Assembly: GCA_005773095.1 (NCBI GenBank)
Contig: SXHT01000237.1
Span: 1-6,451, forward strand
DNA from: Planctomycetaceae bacterium
Lineage (GTDB): Bacteria > Planctomycetota > Planctomycetia > Pirellulales > PALSA-1355
Direction: 5' to 3'
Length of the DNA: 6,451 nucleotides
Shown here: piece by piece, positions 1 to 5,641 of the stretch
Layout of the letters: each line of letters starts with the position of its first letter
How positions within the stretch are numbered: position 1 is the stretch's first letter
Position numbers and translations under genes: made by a program
Notes under the pieces: model-generated
Databases searched by the model: none
The model's input: the letters and a program-made list of their open reading frames with translations, nothing else
Told to the model about the DNA's origin: nothing

Positions 1-100
1 ACACATCCCATCGAATGCGGCGTTATTAAGATTGCACACCGCTTTGAACAACCCTTTCTAGCCCGCCAGCAACGCTCGCGCGGAGATTGCAACAAGCAAC

Positions 101-1348
101 GTGGCACAAAATACAGTCATCGTGATCGGCGGCGGAGTTGTCGGCGCATCGTCGGCGTACTATCTGTCTCGCGCTGGCTGGAAAGTCACGGTCATCGACC
201 GCGCGAGTCTGGGCAGCGCCTGCTCGCATGGCAATTGCGGTTACGTTTCGCCCAGCCATGTGCTGCCGCTGGCCGAGCCGGGGGCCGTGCGCCGGGCCCT
301 CAAGTCGATGCTCAGCGACTCCTCGCCATTTCACATCAAGCCACGGTTCGATCCCGCGCTTTGGACCTGGCTCCTGAGTTTCGCGGTCCGATGCAATCGC
401 CGCAAGATGCTGGAATCGGCCACGGCCATTCAGGCGATTCTCAACTCGTCGGTCAAGCTCTATCAGCAGCTCCTCATCGACGAACACATCGACTGCGATT
501 GGCAGGACCGCGGCCTGTTGTTTGTGTTCCTCACGCGCGGCGAGATGGAGCATTACGCCGAGACCGATCGGCTGCTGACCGATACGTTCTGCTGCCCCAC
601 CACACGCTACGACGGCGACGCGCTCGTCCAACTTGAGCCGGCGCTCAAGCCAGGTCTGGCGGGAGCGTTCCACTATGCGTGCGACAAGCATCTACGGCCC
701 GACCGCTTGATGCATGCATGGCGCGAGGTGCTCGATCGGTGCGGCGTGACCGTTGTCGAGAACACAACCGTCGGTGGTTTCCGCACCGAGGCTGGCAAAG
801 CACGCGCCGTCGAAACGTCCAACGGCGACATCGCCGCAGACAGTTTCGTGCTGGCCACCGGCGTGTGGACGCCGCTGTTTGAGTCGCAACTCGGCTGCCA
901 TTTGCCGATTCAGCCGGGCAAAGGTCTTTCCATTACCATGCCTCGACCCGCGATCTGCCCCAAGGTTCCCATGATGTTTCACGAGCATCGCGTGGGCGTG
1001 ACGCCGTTTCGCGACGGCTACCGCCTCGGCTCGACGATGGAATTCGCCGGTTACGACGAGACGATCAACCCGCGCCGTTTGGCCTTGCTCTCCGCAGGCG
1101 CGCGGCATTACCTGCAGGAGCCAACCGCCGAGCCGATCGAAGAAACCTGGTACGGCTGGCGGCCAATGACCCCCGACAGCCGCCCGATCATCGACCGCAG
1201 CCCCGCGCTTAAGAACGTCATCATCGCGGCGGGCCACAACATGCTGGGACTCTCGATGGCCACCGGCACCGGCAAACTTGTGAGCGAACTGCTAAGCGAA
1301 ATCACGCCGCACATCGACCCGCGGCCGTATGCCTCAACCCGCTGGTAA
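101..1348 (+). CDS. FAD-dependent oxidoreductase, D-amino-acid dehydrogenase (DadA)-like
   Basis: A 415-residue flavoenzyme of the DAO/DadA family, close to the usual length (DadA of E. coli is about 430). Seen in the sequence: an N-terminal Rossmann FAD motif VIGGGVVGAS (residues 8-17) ending in an acidic VIDR (31-34) that would bind the ribose; a SHGNCGYVSP segment (42-51) at the place where DadA has its FANAGQISP flavin loop; PGKGLSIT (272-279), matching the PxKGYS substrate-domain motif; WYGWRPMTPD (350-359); and the C-terminal FAD motif GHNMLGLSMATGTGK (378-392). Family members oxidatively deaminate D-amino acids or related imino acids and pass electrons to the respiratory chain. The exact substrate cannot be read here, and a D-hydroxyproline or other imino-acid dehydrogenase is a real alternative. 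There is no signal peptide, so it is cytoplasmic or a peripheral membrane protein. The start is GTG at 101: an in-frame TAG at 59-61 leaves no ATG or GTG between it and 101. The only SD-like sequence is GGAG at 82-85, 15 bases away, so initiation looks weak. The gene converges on a decayed transporter. Confidence 0.88.
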   Translation: MAQNTVIVIGGGVVGASSAYYLSRAGWKVTVIDRASLGSACSHGNCGYVSPSHVLPLAEPGAVRRALKSMLSDSSPFHIKPRFDPALWTWLLSFAVRCNRRKMLESATAIQAILNSSVKLYQQLLIDEHIDCDWQDRGLLFVFLTRGEMEHYAETDRLLTDTFCCPTTRYDGDALVQLEPALKPGLAGAFHYACDKHLRPDRLMHAWREVLDRCGVTVVENTTVGGFRTEAGKARAVETSNGDIAADSFVLATGVWTPLFESQLGCHLPIQPGKGLSITMPRPAICPKVPMMFHEHRVGVTPFRDGYRLGSTMEFAGYDETINPRRLALLSAGARHYLQEPTAEPIEETWYGWRPMTPDSRPIIDRSPALKNVIIAAGHNMLGLSMATGTGKLVSELLSEITPHIDPRPYASTRW

Positions 1349-1375
1349 GGGGGATCCGTAACCGTTCACGGGGCC

Positions 1376-1470
1376 GGGGACTGGCTCATTTTCCCGGTGA
1401 GATTGCCAGAGGTGCATCGTCCGGTTGGGTGGTTGCCCGACGTGGTTCCCGGGAACATGTGCCTGTCCCC
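1376..1470. repeat. REP/BIME-like inverted repeat pair between convergent gene ends
   Basis: Two 22-base copies face each other: 1376-1397 on the plus strand and 1449-1470 on the minus strand, separated by 51 bases. Their shared core is GGGGACWGGCWCATKTTCCC followed by GG, and 19 of 22 positions agree when one copy is reverse-complemented. Inverted pairs of short GGGGAC-type elements between convergent 3' ends are the usual arrangement of REP/BIME elements mobilised in trans by REP-associated (Y1) transposases. No such transposase is in this window, so the class is inferred. The pair lies within the last part of the broken transporter reading frame. The minus-strand copy encodes part of its aberrant tail and the other copy contains its TGA stop. 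The 27 bases from the dehydrogenase stop to 1375 show no other feature. Confidence 0.6.
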
Positions 1471-2426
1471 CTCACTTCCGACGATTCGAGTGCCTGCGGC
1501 GCGGGCGATTGCGTCAAGTCGCTGCGATACGTCTCCGGCGCAAGCCAGACCGAAATCAGCGTCACTCCCGAGGCCAACAAGATGGCATGGAAGACATCCT
1601 GATTCGCCAGTCCAACAACGCCTGTCGCGTACGTCAACAAGAAGACGGTCAACACATAGAAGGAAATGTTCTCTCCGAATCGGGCACCGATGGCCAGCAA
1701 CACGTTTTTTCGATAGGCCCGCCAAACGTGGGCGATGGGAAGACCTTCCGAGATCGGAGCCGGCTTGCGCTGCTCCGCGGCGAACAGCGGACTCTCTTGA
1801 ACGCTTAACCGGATGAATAAGCCAATTCCCGTGAGCGCAATGCCCGCCAGAAAGGGGATCCGCCAGCCCCAAGCCAGAAACTGGCTTTCAGGCATTCGAG
1901 CACAAAGCGCGAATACGCCGGTGGCCAGCAGCAACCCTACAGGGACCCCCGCCTGGGCCCAACTGCCATAGAAGCCGCGCCGCCCGCTGTGTCCGTGTTC
2001 GACTGCCATCAGCACGGCCCCGCCCCATTCGCCACCGACGCCAAGGCCCTGCACAAAGCGTAACGTCACCAGCAACAACGGCGCGGCGATACCGATTTGT
2101 TCGTAGCTGGGCAACAATCCGATCAGGAAGGTAGCCAGGCCCATCATCACAAGCGTCAACACCAACATGGCCTTACGGCCCAGGCGGTCGCCGTAATGCG
2201 CAAACACCACACCGCCTACCGGCCGCGCGAAGAATCCCACGGCATACGTGGCGAAGGCCGCCATCGTGCCTGCCATCGGACTGAAGGTGGGAAAGAACAG
2301 TTTGTTGAAGAAGAGCGCTGCGGCCGTGCCGTAAATGTAAAAATCGTATCACTCGATCGTGGTCCCGATGAAGCTGGTCAAGATGACGCGACGAAGGTGC
2401 GCATGGTCGAGGCTCAGCTTGGACAT
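1386..2426 (-). pseudogene. MFS transporter, metabolite:H+ symporter (MHS) group, inactivated
   Basis: Read leftward from ATG 2426-2424, the frame gives an MHS-type major facilitator: TTIE-stop-YDFYIYGTAAALFF (from codon 22), the motif-A loop GDRLGRK (about codons 79-85), and RFVQGLGVGGEWGGA (about 123-137), with TM1-TM7 recognisable. Such proteins import small organic acids or betaines with protons at the inner membrane. Two lesions are visible. Codon 26 is TGA (2351-2349) where the family has the Trp of EWYDF, a single TGG-to-TGA change. After about codon 286 (near 1570) the sequence passes from the TM7 region (HAILLAS) directly to the family's C-terminal end, VTLISVWLAPETYRSDL, which implies loss of very roughly 130 residues covering TM8-TM11. 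Codons after about 304 (below 1515) have no family resemblance and run through REP-like repeats to the TGA at 1388-1386. The SD and start codon are intact, which suggests fairly recent decay. A restart at the in-frame ATG 2276 lacks an SD and would omit TM1. Confidence 0.85.
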
Positions 2427-2432
2427 GGCGTT

Positions 2433-2436
2433 CTCC
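2433..2436 (-). promoter_or_regulatory. Shine-Dalgarno of the broken MFS gene
   Basis: On the minus strand GGAG lies six bases before ATG 2426-2424. This fixes the original start of the transporter upstream of the TGA and argues that the 346-codon frame was once a single gene. It also argues against a functional gene starting at the later ATG at 2276, which has no such site. Confidence 0.6.
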
Positions 2437-2474
2437 GCCGCTGATGCTAGGGGAGCGGCATCGCGGCCGTTCAC

Positions 2475-2549
2475 CAGGACGGATTTTCAATTCGTCACGT
2501 AATCATGCCGCCAACGTCCTCAGACGGGTCGGATTGAAAATCCGACCTG
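2475..2549. repeat. Pair of hairpin-forming palindromic repeats in inverted orientation
   Basis: Two 20-base copies of CAGGWCGGATTTTCAATYCG occur at 2475-2494 (plus) and 2530-2549 (minus), 18 of 20 identical, with a 35-base spacer. Each copy is itself a palindrome. The right one has a perfect 9-bp stem, GGTCGGATT (2527-2535) with AATCCGACC (2539-2547), around a GAA loop, extended by a G-T and a C-G pair. The left one has an 8-bp stem (2478-2485 with 2489-2496) containing one G-T pair and a TTC loop. The element occupies most of the 179-base gap between the formylglycine-generating enzyme gene and the broken transporter, both leftward. There is no T-run on either side, so a classical intrinsic terminator is not supported. 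A REP-like interspersed palindrome is the best reading, though it could still stall transcripts or protect mRNA ends. The rest of the gap (2437-2474, 2550-2605) shows nothing else. Confidence 0.65.
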
Positions 2550-2605
2550 CGAGGACTTTACCGTCACCCTGGAAAGGTGCAACCCAAACACTCCCAAACG
2601 ACTGC

Positions 2606-3709
2606 TCACGGAGATTTCACGCAGCGGAAGCCCACGTGCGACATGCCGGTGTCAGGGGAATTGCCGTGACGACCGCTGGGGCGGTAGTTCGAGCAATAGG
2701 CGTCGTTGCACAAAAATGACCCGCCCCGATGGGAACGCTTTGGCGCGTAGGGATCGCGTGGATCGAAGCTGTCGGTCGGCCCCTGGGGATTGATCACCAC
2801 GCCACCGCGAGTCTCTTCCAACTGCCGCCGATACGTGTCGGGCCGATACCAGTCGCTGCACCACTCCCAGACGTTGCCGGCCACGTCATAAAGGCCGTAG
2901 CCATTCGGCGGAAATGACTTCACCGGCGCGGTGCGTGGGAACTTGTCAACCTGCGCGAGCTTGTCGGGAAAATGCCCCTGCCAGATGTTGCACTGCGGCG
3001 TGGTCTCGGAAACCGGTTCATTCCCCCACGCATAACGCTTGCCTTCCAACCCGCCGCGCGCGGCACATTCCCACTCAGCCTCGGTGGGCAGTCGCTTGCC
3101 CGCCCACTTGCAATAGGCCATCGCATCGTCCCAGCTTACGTGGACGACGGGATGATCCTCTCGTCCCTGGAGGTTGCTTTCCGGACCCTCGGGATGACGC
3201 CAGTTCGCGCCGGGTGTCCACCTCCACCATTGGCCGAAGTCGTTAAGATCGACCGGATGATCGGGAGGCGTAAATACGACAGCCCCCGCGACAAGCTGTT
3301 CATCCGGCGGCTTGGGTGTGCCCGGCGCGGTCTGCTTCTTGATTTCCTCCCAGTCGGGCTTCGTCTCGGCCGTGGTGACATAGCCCGTGGCATCGACAAA
3401 TTTCTCGAACTGGGCGTTGGTCACTTCCGTGGCGTCCATCCAAAACCCGTCGACGCTTACCGGATGGGCGGGCCTTTCGGCGGGCCAACTGTCCGTGTCC
3501 GCGGTGCCCATCGTAAACTGGCCGCCCGGAATCCAGACCATTCCGGCAGGGGCCGGACCCGACGGGGACACGGACCGTTCGGGTCCCGCCGCCTCCTGCA
3601 TTGAGGGTGTTCCGGAAGGTCGGTCGCCATCCGACCGCGCCTTCACAACGGCGTAAGTGACGACTGCCGATACGATCAGCACGGCAGCCAGCGGCAGAAA
3701 ATGGCGCAT
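2606..3709 (-). CDS. Formylglycine-generating enzyme (SUMF1/FGE-type sulfatase maturase), membrane-anchored
   Basis: A 367-residue protein of the FGE-sulfatase family. FGE uses copper and oxygen to convert the cysteine of the CxPxR motif in type I sulfatases to formylglycine. Seen (numbering from ATG 3709): a hydrophobic signal anchor at about 4-21; a Ser/Pro-rich linker to about 55; MVWIPGGQFTMG (57-68); the ANWRHPEGP substrate-site region (168-176); HVSWDDAMAYCKWAGKRLPT (190-209) and EAEWE; CNIWQGHFP (240-248), matching the calcium-site segment of human FGE; NGYGLYDVAGNVWEWCSDWY (269-288); and RGGSFLCNDAYC (328-339) with the two catalytic copper-binding cysteines C334 and C339, followed by the C-terminal GFRC. 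Many FGE-like homologues lack these cysteines, so a true maturase is likely. The N-terminus suggests it acts on the outer face of the membrane or in the periplasm. No sulfatase gene is adjacent. GTG at 3715 is possible but only three bases from the SD; it would make 369 residues. Confidence 0.93.
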   Translation of the reverse strand: MRHFLPLAAVLIVSAVVTYAVVKARSDGDRPSGTPSMQEAAGPERSVSPSGPAPAGMVWIPGGQFTMGTADTDSWPAERPAHPVSVDGFWMDATEVTNAQFEKFVDATGYVTTAETKPDWEEIKKQTAPGTPKPPDEQLVAGAVVFTPPDHPVDLNDFGQWWRWTPGANWRHPEGPESNLQGREDHPVVHVSWDDAMAYCKWAGKRLPTEAEWECAARGGLEGKRYAWGNEPVSETTPQCNIWQGHFPDKLAQVDKFPRTAPVKSFPPNGYGLYDVAGNVWEWCSDWYRPDTYRRQLEETRGGVVINPQGPTDSFDPRDPYAPKRSHRGGSFLCNDAYCSNYRPSGRHGNSPDTGMSHVGFRCVKSP

Positions 3710-3717
3710 CTTCACGG

Positions 3718-3724
3718 TTCCTTT
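3718..3724 (-). promoter_or_regulatory. Shine-Dalgarno of the formylglycine-generating enzyme gene
   Basis: On the minus strand AAAGGAA lies ahead of two possible starts. From its AGGA core there are nine bases to ATG 3709-3707 but only three to GTG 3715-3713. The spacing favours the ATG, which removes two residues from the longest reading frame. Confidence 0.6.
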
Positions 3725-3750
3725 CTAACCCAAGTCTAGTCCCGCGACGG

Positions 3751-3756
3751 TATAAT
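3751..3756 (+). promoter_or_regulatory. Candidate -10 box (TATAAT) for the rightward gene pair
   Basis: A perfect TATAAT lies in the 158-base divergent region, about 112 bases before the ATG at 3868. No TTGACA-like hexamer occurs at 16-18 bases upstream and there is no extended -10 TG, so the match rests on the -10 alone. It is bracketed by a 5-bp inverted repeat, TCTAG (3735-3739) and CTAGA (3759-3763), which could be chance. Confidence 0.3.
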
Positions 3757-3856
3757 CGCTAGAACCGGACCGCGTGCTCCCCCGCGCAAGTTACAGGCTA
3801 CAGTTGGATGTCGCGGGTTCGTGTTTGGCGGTCGCCACAGTGCCCGAGATCAAAAA

Positions 3857-3862
3857 GGGAGG
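3857..3862 (+). promoter_or_regulatory. Strong Shine-Dalgarno fixing the start of the SnoaL-domain gene
   Basis: GGGAGG lies five bases before ATG 3868, inside the stretch AAAAAGGGAGGAAACT. It selects this ATG over an in-frame upstream ATG at 3808 whose extra 20 residues (Arg/Ser-rich) would bury the signal peptide. Confidence 0.8.
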
Positions 3863-3867
3863 AAACT

Positions 3868-4800
3868 ATGCGTCTCGCTCGACGCCTGATCATCGCATCC
3901 ACTTTGGCGGCAGCGTCTGCTTGCGGTTTCGCCCTGGCCCAAGACGATGCCGCGGCCACTCGCGAGCAGATCGTGGCTGCCACGAAGCAGTTTGTTGAAG
4001 CCTTCAATTCTGGCGATATCAAGAAGATGTCCGAGCTCTGGACCGAGCACGGCGATTTCGTCGGCGAGAATGGCCAGAAGATCAATTTCCGCGAGCAGCT
4101 CGCCGCCCGGGCTGCAGTTAAGAAGCCTGCAAATGCAAAAGAAAAAGACCTGGTGCGGCCCTCGCTGACGATGGCCGTGGACAGCGTTCGCATCGTTGCC
4201 AGCGGCGTGGCGACGGTGGATGGCACGAGCACATTCAAGAGTTACCCTGGCGCCCCCGCCGTGCATTCGCGATTCACCGCCACGTGGGTCATGCGCGAAG
4301 GCCAGAAATCCTGGTCGCTCGACAGCGTGCGAGAAAATCACGTGCCTGTCGGTTTGCACCACGCCCATCTTGCGGAACTGAAATGGATGATCGGCCAATG
4401 GTCGGCCGAGGACAAAGATGCGAATTTCGAAACCGTGATCCGTTGGAGCGCCGACGGCAACTACCTGGAGCGCGAGTTCAAAACTCGGCTTCCGGGCCGC
4501 GGCGAGCAGTCGGGCATGCAACGCATTGGCTGGGATCCCAAGGGAGAACAGTTCCGCTCCTGGACCTTCGCACATGACGGCAGCTTCTCGCAAGCCGAAT
4601 GGACCTCGACCGAGAATGGTCTTGAGGCCGAAGTCTCCGGCGTCACGGCTGACGGCAAATCGATCGGCAGTCTGGCCAGAATCCTTAAGATCAACGACGA
4701 CACGATCGAATGGGAATCGGTCGAAGCGACGCTCGAAGGCCAGCCGCTGCCGGACCTGAAGCTGCGGCTGGTGAGAAAAGGGAAGAAAGATGAGGGATGA
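3868..4800 (+). CDS. Exported two-domain protein: SnoaL-like (DUF4440/SgcJ-type) plus lipocalin/DUF1579-like domain
   Basis: A 310-residue protein. Seen: a Sec signal peptide with basic MRLARR, a hydrophobic core to about residue 23 and an ALA-Q cleavage site after 24. Residues 30-158 form a SnoaL/NTF2-like cone fold: helix TREQIVAATKQFVEAFNSGD (31-50), LWTEHGDFV (57-65), then strands ending in VHSRFTATWVMREGQKSWSL, the DUF4440/SgcJ-type pattern. Residues 168-304 begin AELKWMIGQWSAED and contain IRWSADGNYLEREF and GWDPKGEQFRSWTF, typical of small antiparallel beta-barrels compared with lipocalin or DUF1579. The family often appears in planctomycetes as a secreted protein of unknown ligand. 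No catalytic residues can be assigned, so enzyme activity is not claimed. It is probably cotranscribed with the next gene 75 bases downstream. Its last codons, DEG and the TGA, are made by a GATGAGG/GATGAGC heptamer repeat, so the C-terminal end may be secondary. Confidence 0.85.
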   Translation: MRLARRLIIASTLAAASACGFALAQDDAAATREQIVAATKQFVEAFNSGDIKKMSELWTEHGDFVGENGQKINFREQLAARAAVKKPANAKEKDLVRPSLTMAVDSVRIVASGVATVDGTSTFKSYPGAPAVHSRFTATWVMREGQKSWSLDSVRENHVPVGLHHAHLAELKWMIGQWSAEDKDANFETVIRWSADGNYLEREFKTRLPGRGEQSGMQRIGWDPKGEQFRSWTFAHDGSFSQAEWTSTENGLEAEVSGVTADGKSIGSLARILKINDDTIEWESVEATLEGQPLPDLKLRLVRKGKKDEG

Positions 4801-4851
4801 GCGATGAGCGATGAGCGATGAGATAACCTTCATCCCTCATCCTTCATCTTT
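4789..4851 (+). repeat. GATGAGC heptamer array with opposed heptamers downstream
   Basis: Five tandem 7-base units occupy 4789-4823: GATGAGG, three GATGAGC, and GATGAGA. After a 7-base gap come three opposite-strand units at 4831-4851 (CATCCCT, CATCCTT, CATCTTT). The arms pair: 4789-4800 is the exact reverse complement of 4830-4841, a 12-bp stem with a 29-base loop, and other registers are possible because both arms are repetitive. Each unit contains ATG and TGA overlapping as ATGA, and a 7-base period visits all three frames. The stop codon of the preceding gene (4798-4800) is inside unit two. There is no T-tract of terminator quality after the stem. Similar GATGAGG-type arrays are, from memory, common between planctomycete genes. 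Whether this one regulates anything is unknown. Confidence 0.75.
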
Positions 4852-4863
4852 CCTCCGTCGAGT

Positions 4864-4867
4864 GGAG
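4864..4867 (+). promoter_or_regulatory. Shine-Dalgarno of the 232-residue secreted protein gene
   Basis: GGAG is eight bases before ATG 4876. A nearer ATG at 4871 is in another frame and meets TGA at its third codon, so it is a dead start that overlaps the true one. Confidence 0.6.
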
Positions 4868-4875
4868 TACATGCC

Positions 4876-5574
4876 ATGAAACAATTATTGATTTGCCTTG
4901 CCCTCTTTGCCGCGCCGGCTGATGACGTCACGCTTCCCGGCCTCGAAACCGAGAATGCCGGTCTCACCAAGGAGCAGGTGCTCCAAAGTGCCGACTGGCG
5001 GCGAACCATGCTCCTCCTCGGCACCTGGTTCGACACGCAGAAGTTATACAGCCCCGAACAAGTGCTCGACTTCAAGCGCGAGATCAACAAGCGGGTGCGT
5101 GAAATGTCTCCCGCCGACCTGTTGCGGTTTCAGCAAGAGATCACCGACAAGTTGGCCGTACTCAACGGCCCGGCCGCTCGCGAGGTGAAGACCTATCTTC
5201 GCGAGCAGCTTTCGCTCGCCTCGGAAGAATACCGCAAGAAGATGCTTGCCGGTCTCCCCGACATTGCCCGAATGTCGGCCGATCAAATGCAGGACTATCT
5301 CAACAAGTTCGTCCTCCATGCCGAGGCCCAGCAGCGCGGCTCGAAAGCATTCCTGCAAGCCAAGTCGGCCCAGTCGCAGATGGTTGTCAGCGAGTTGAAC
5401 AAGCAGCGGCAAGAGGCCGACCGCGCGATCAGCTCCGCGGTCAGCAGCGGTGGTTGGGGCGGCGCGGGCGGCGTGGTCGGCGCCAAGAACGTCACGGGTG
5501 GTCAAATACCGATGGCCGCCGGCTATTACAGCAGCGACTTCGGATACGGCGGCTGGGGCGGCCATCGCTGGTAG
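4876..5574 (+). CDS. Exported helical protein with Gly/Trp-rich C-terminus, function unknown
   Basis: I do not recognise this 232-residue protein as a named family. Seen: a short signal peptide MKQLLICLALFAAPA with cleavage likely near residue 15. The Cys at 7 is too early for a lipobox. Residues 30-190 are almost wholly helical and highly charged, with heptad-like stretches at about 62-125 (FKREINKRVREMSPADLLRF and beyond) and 133-188, so a coiled coil or helical bundle is likely. Residues 192-232 change abruptly to Gly/Trp/Tyr-rich sequence with GGWGGAGG (192-199) and a terminal GYGGWGGHRW. The protein has only the one cysteine, in the signal peptide, and no visible metal or nucleotide site. 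An envelope or extracellular structural role is an inference only. It follows the SnoaL-domain gene at 75 bases on the same strand and may share its transcript through the heptamer repeat. It faces the next gene convergently over a 67-base gap with no clear terminator. Confidence 0.8.
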   Translation: MKQLLICLALFAAPADDVTLPGLETENAGLTKEQVLQSADWRRTMLLLGTWFDTQKLYSPEQVLDFKREINKRVREMSPADLLRFQQEITDKLAVLNGPAAREVKTYLREQLSLASEEYRKKMLAGLPDIARMSADQMQDYLNKFVLHAEAQQRGSKAFLQAKSAQSQMVVSELNKQRQEADRAISSAVSSGGWGGAGGVVGAKNVTGGQIPMAAGYYSSDFGYGGWGGHRW

Positions 5575-5641
5575 TCGCCGATCGGAACGGGGAACCGGCG
5601 CAAGGGGGGCGATTTGCCGAATTCCCGGCTCGCTCTTGAGC

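Noticed and set aside
1..100. Promoter for the dehydrogenase gene
   Set aside because: TTGCAC (32-37) and TTGAAC (44-49) are present, but neither has a reasonable -10 hexamer at the right spacing.
26..691. A 221-residue leftward frame opposite the dehydrogenase
   Set aside because: It is antisense to a gene with clear FAD motifs, and its translation shows no domain or signal. High GC explains the long open frame.
1386..2276. A shorter functional transporter starting at the ATG at 2276
   Set aside because: It has no Shine-Dalgarno sequence, lacks TM1 and the EWYDF motif, and still carries the internal deletion, so it is not a credible gene.
2349..2351. TGA recoded as Trp or selenocysteine
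   Set aside because: Trp is encoded by TGG throughout the window, other genes end in TGA, the family position is Trp rather than Cys, and no obvious SECIS-like stem follows.
2173..2490. A 105-residue leftward frame overlapping the start of the transporter
   Set aside because: Its product is Arg/His-rich with no membrane character. The neighbouring frame gives recognisable MHS transporter sequence interrupted only by one TGA, so this frame is a shadow.
2525..2549. Intrinsic terminator for the formylglycine-generating enzyme gene
   Set aside because: The stem is good, but no T-run follows on the minus strand and a second inverted copy lies next to it, so a palindromic repeat fits better.
2972..3604. 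A 210-residue rightward frame opposite the formylglycine-generating enzyme
   Set aside because: It covers conserved catalytic sequence of the opposite strand and has no recognisable motif of its own.
3850..4833. A 327-residue leftward frame opposite the SnoaL-domain gene
   Set aside because: Codon-periodicity shadow: the rightward frame has a strong SD, a signal peptide and two recognisable domains.
4789..4851. CRISPR-like array
   Set aside because: The units are contiguous 7-mers without spacers, so this is a tandem microsatellite-type array. No CRISPR repeat-spacer pattern exists anywhere in the window.
5575..5641. Bidirectional terminator in the convergent gap
   Set aside because: Only 5-bp arms (CGCCG and CGGCG) with a long loop and no T-tracts. 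Nothing convincing.
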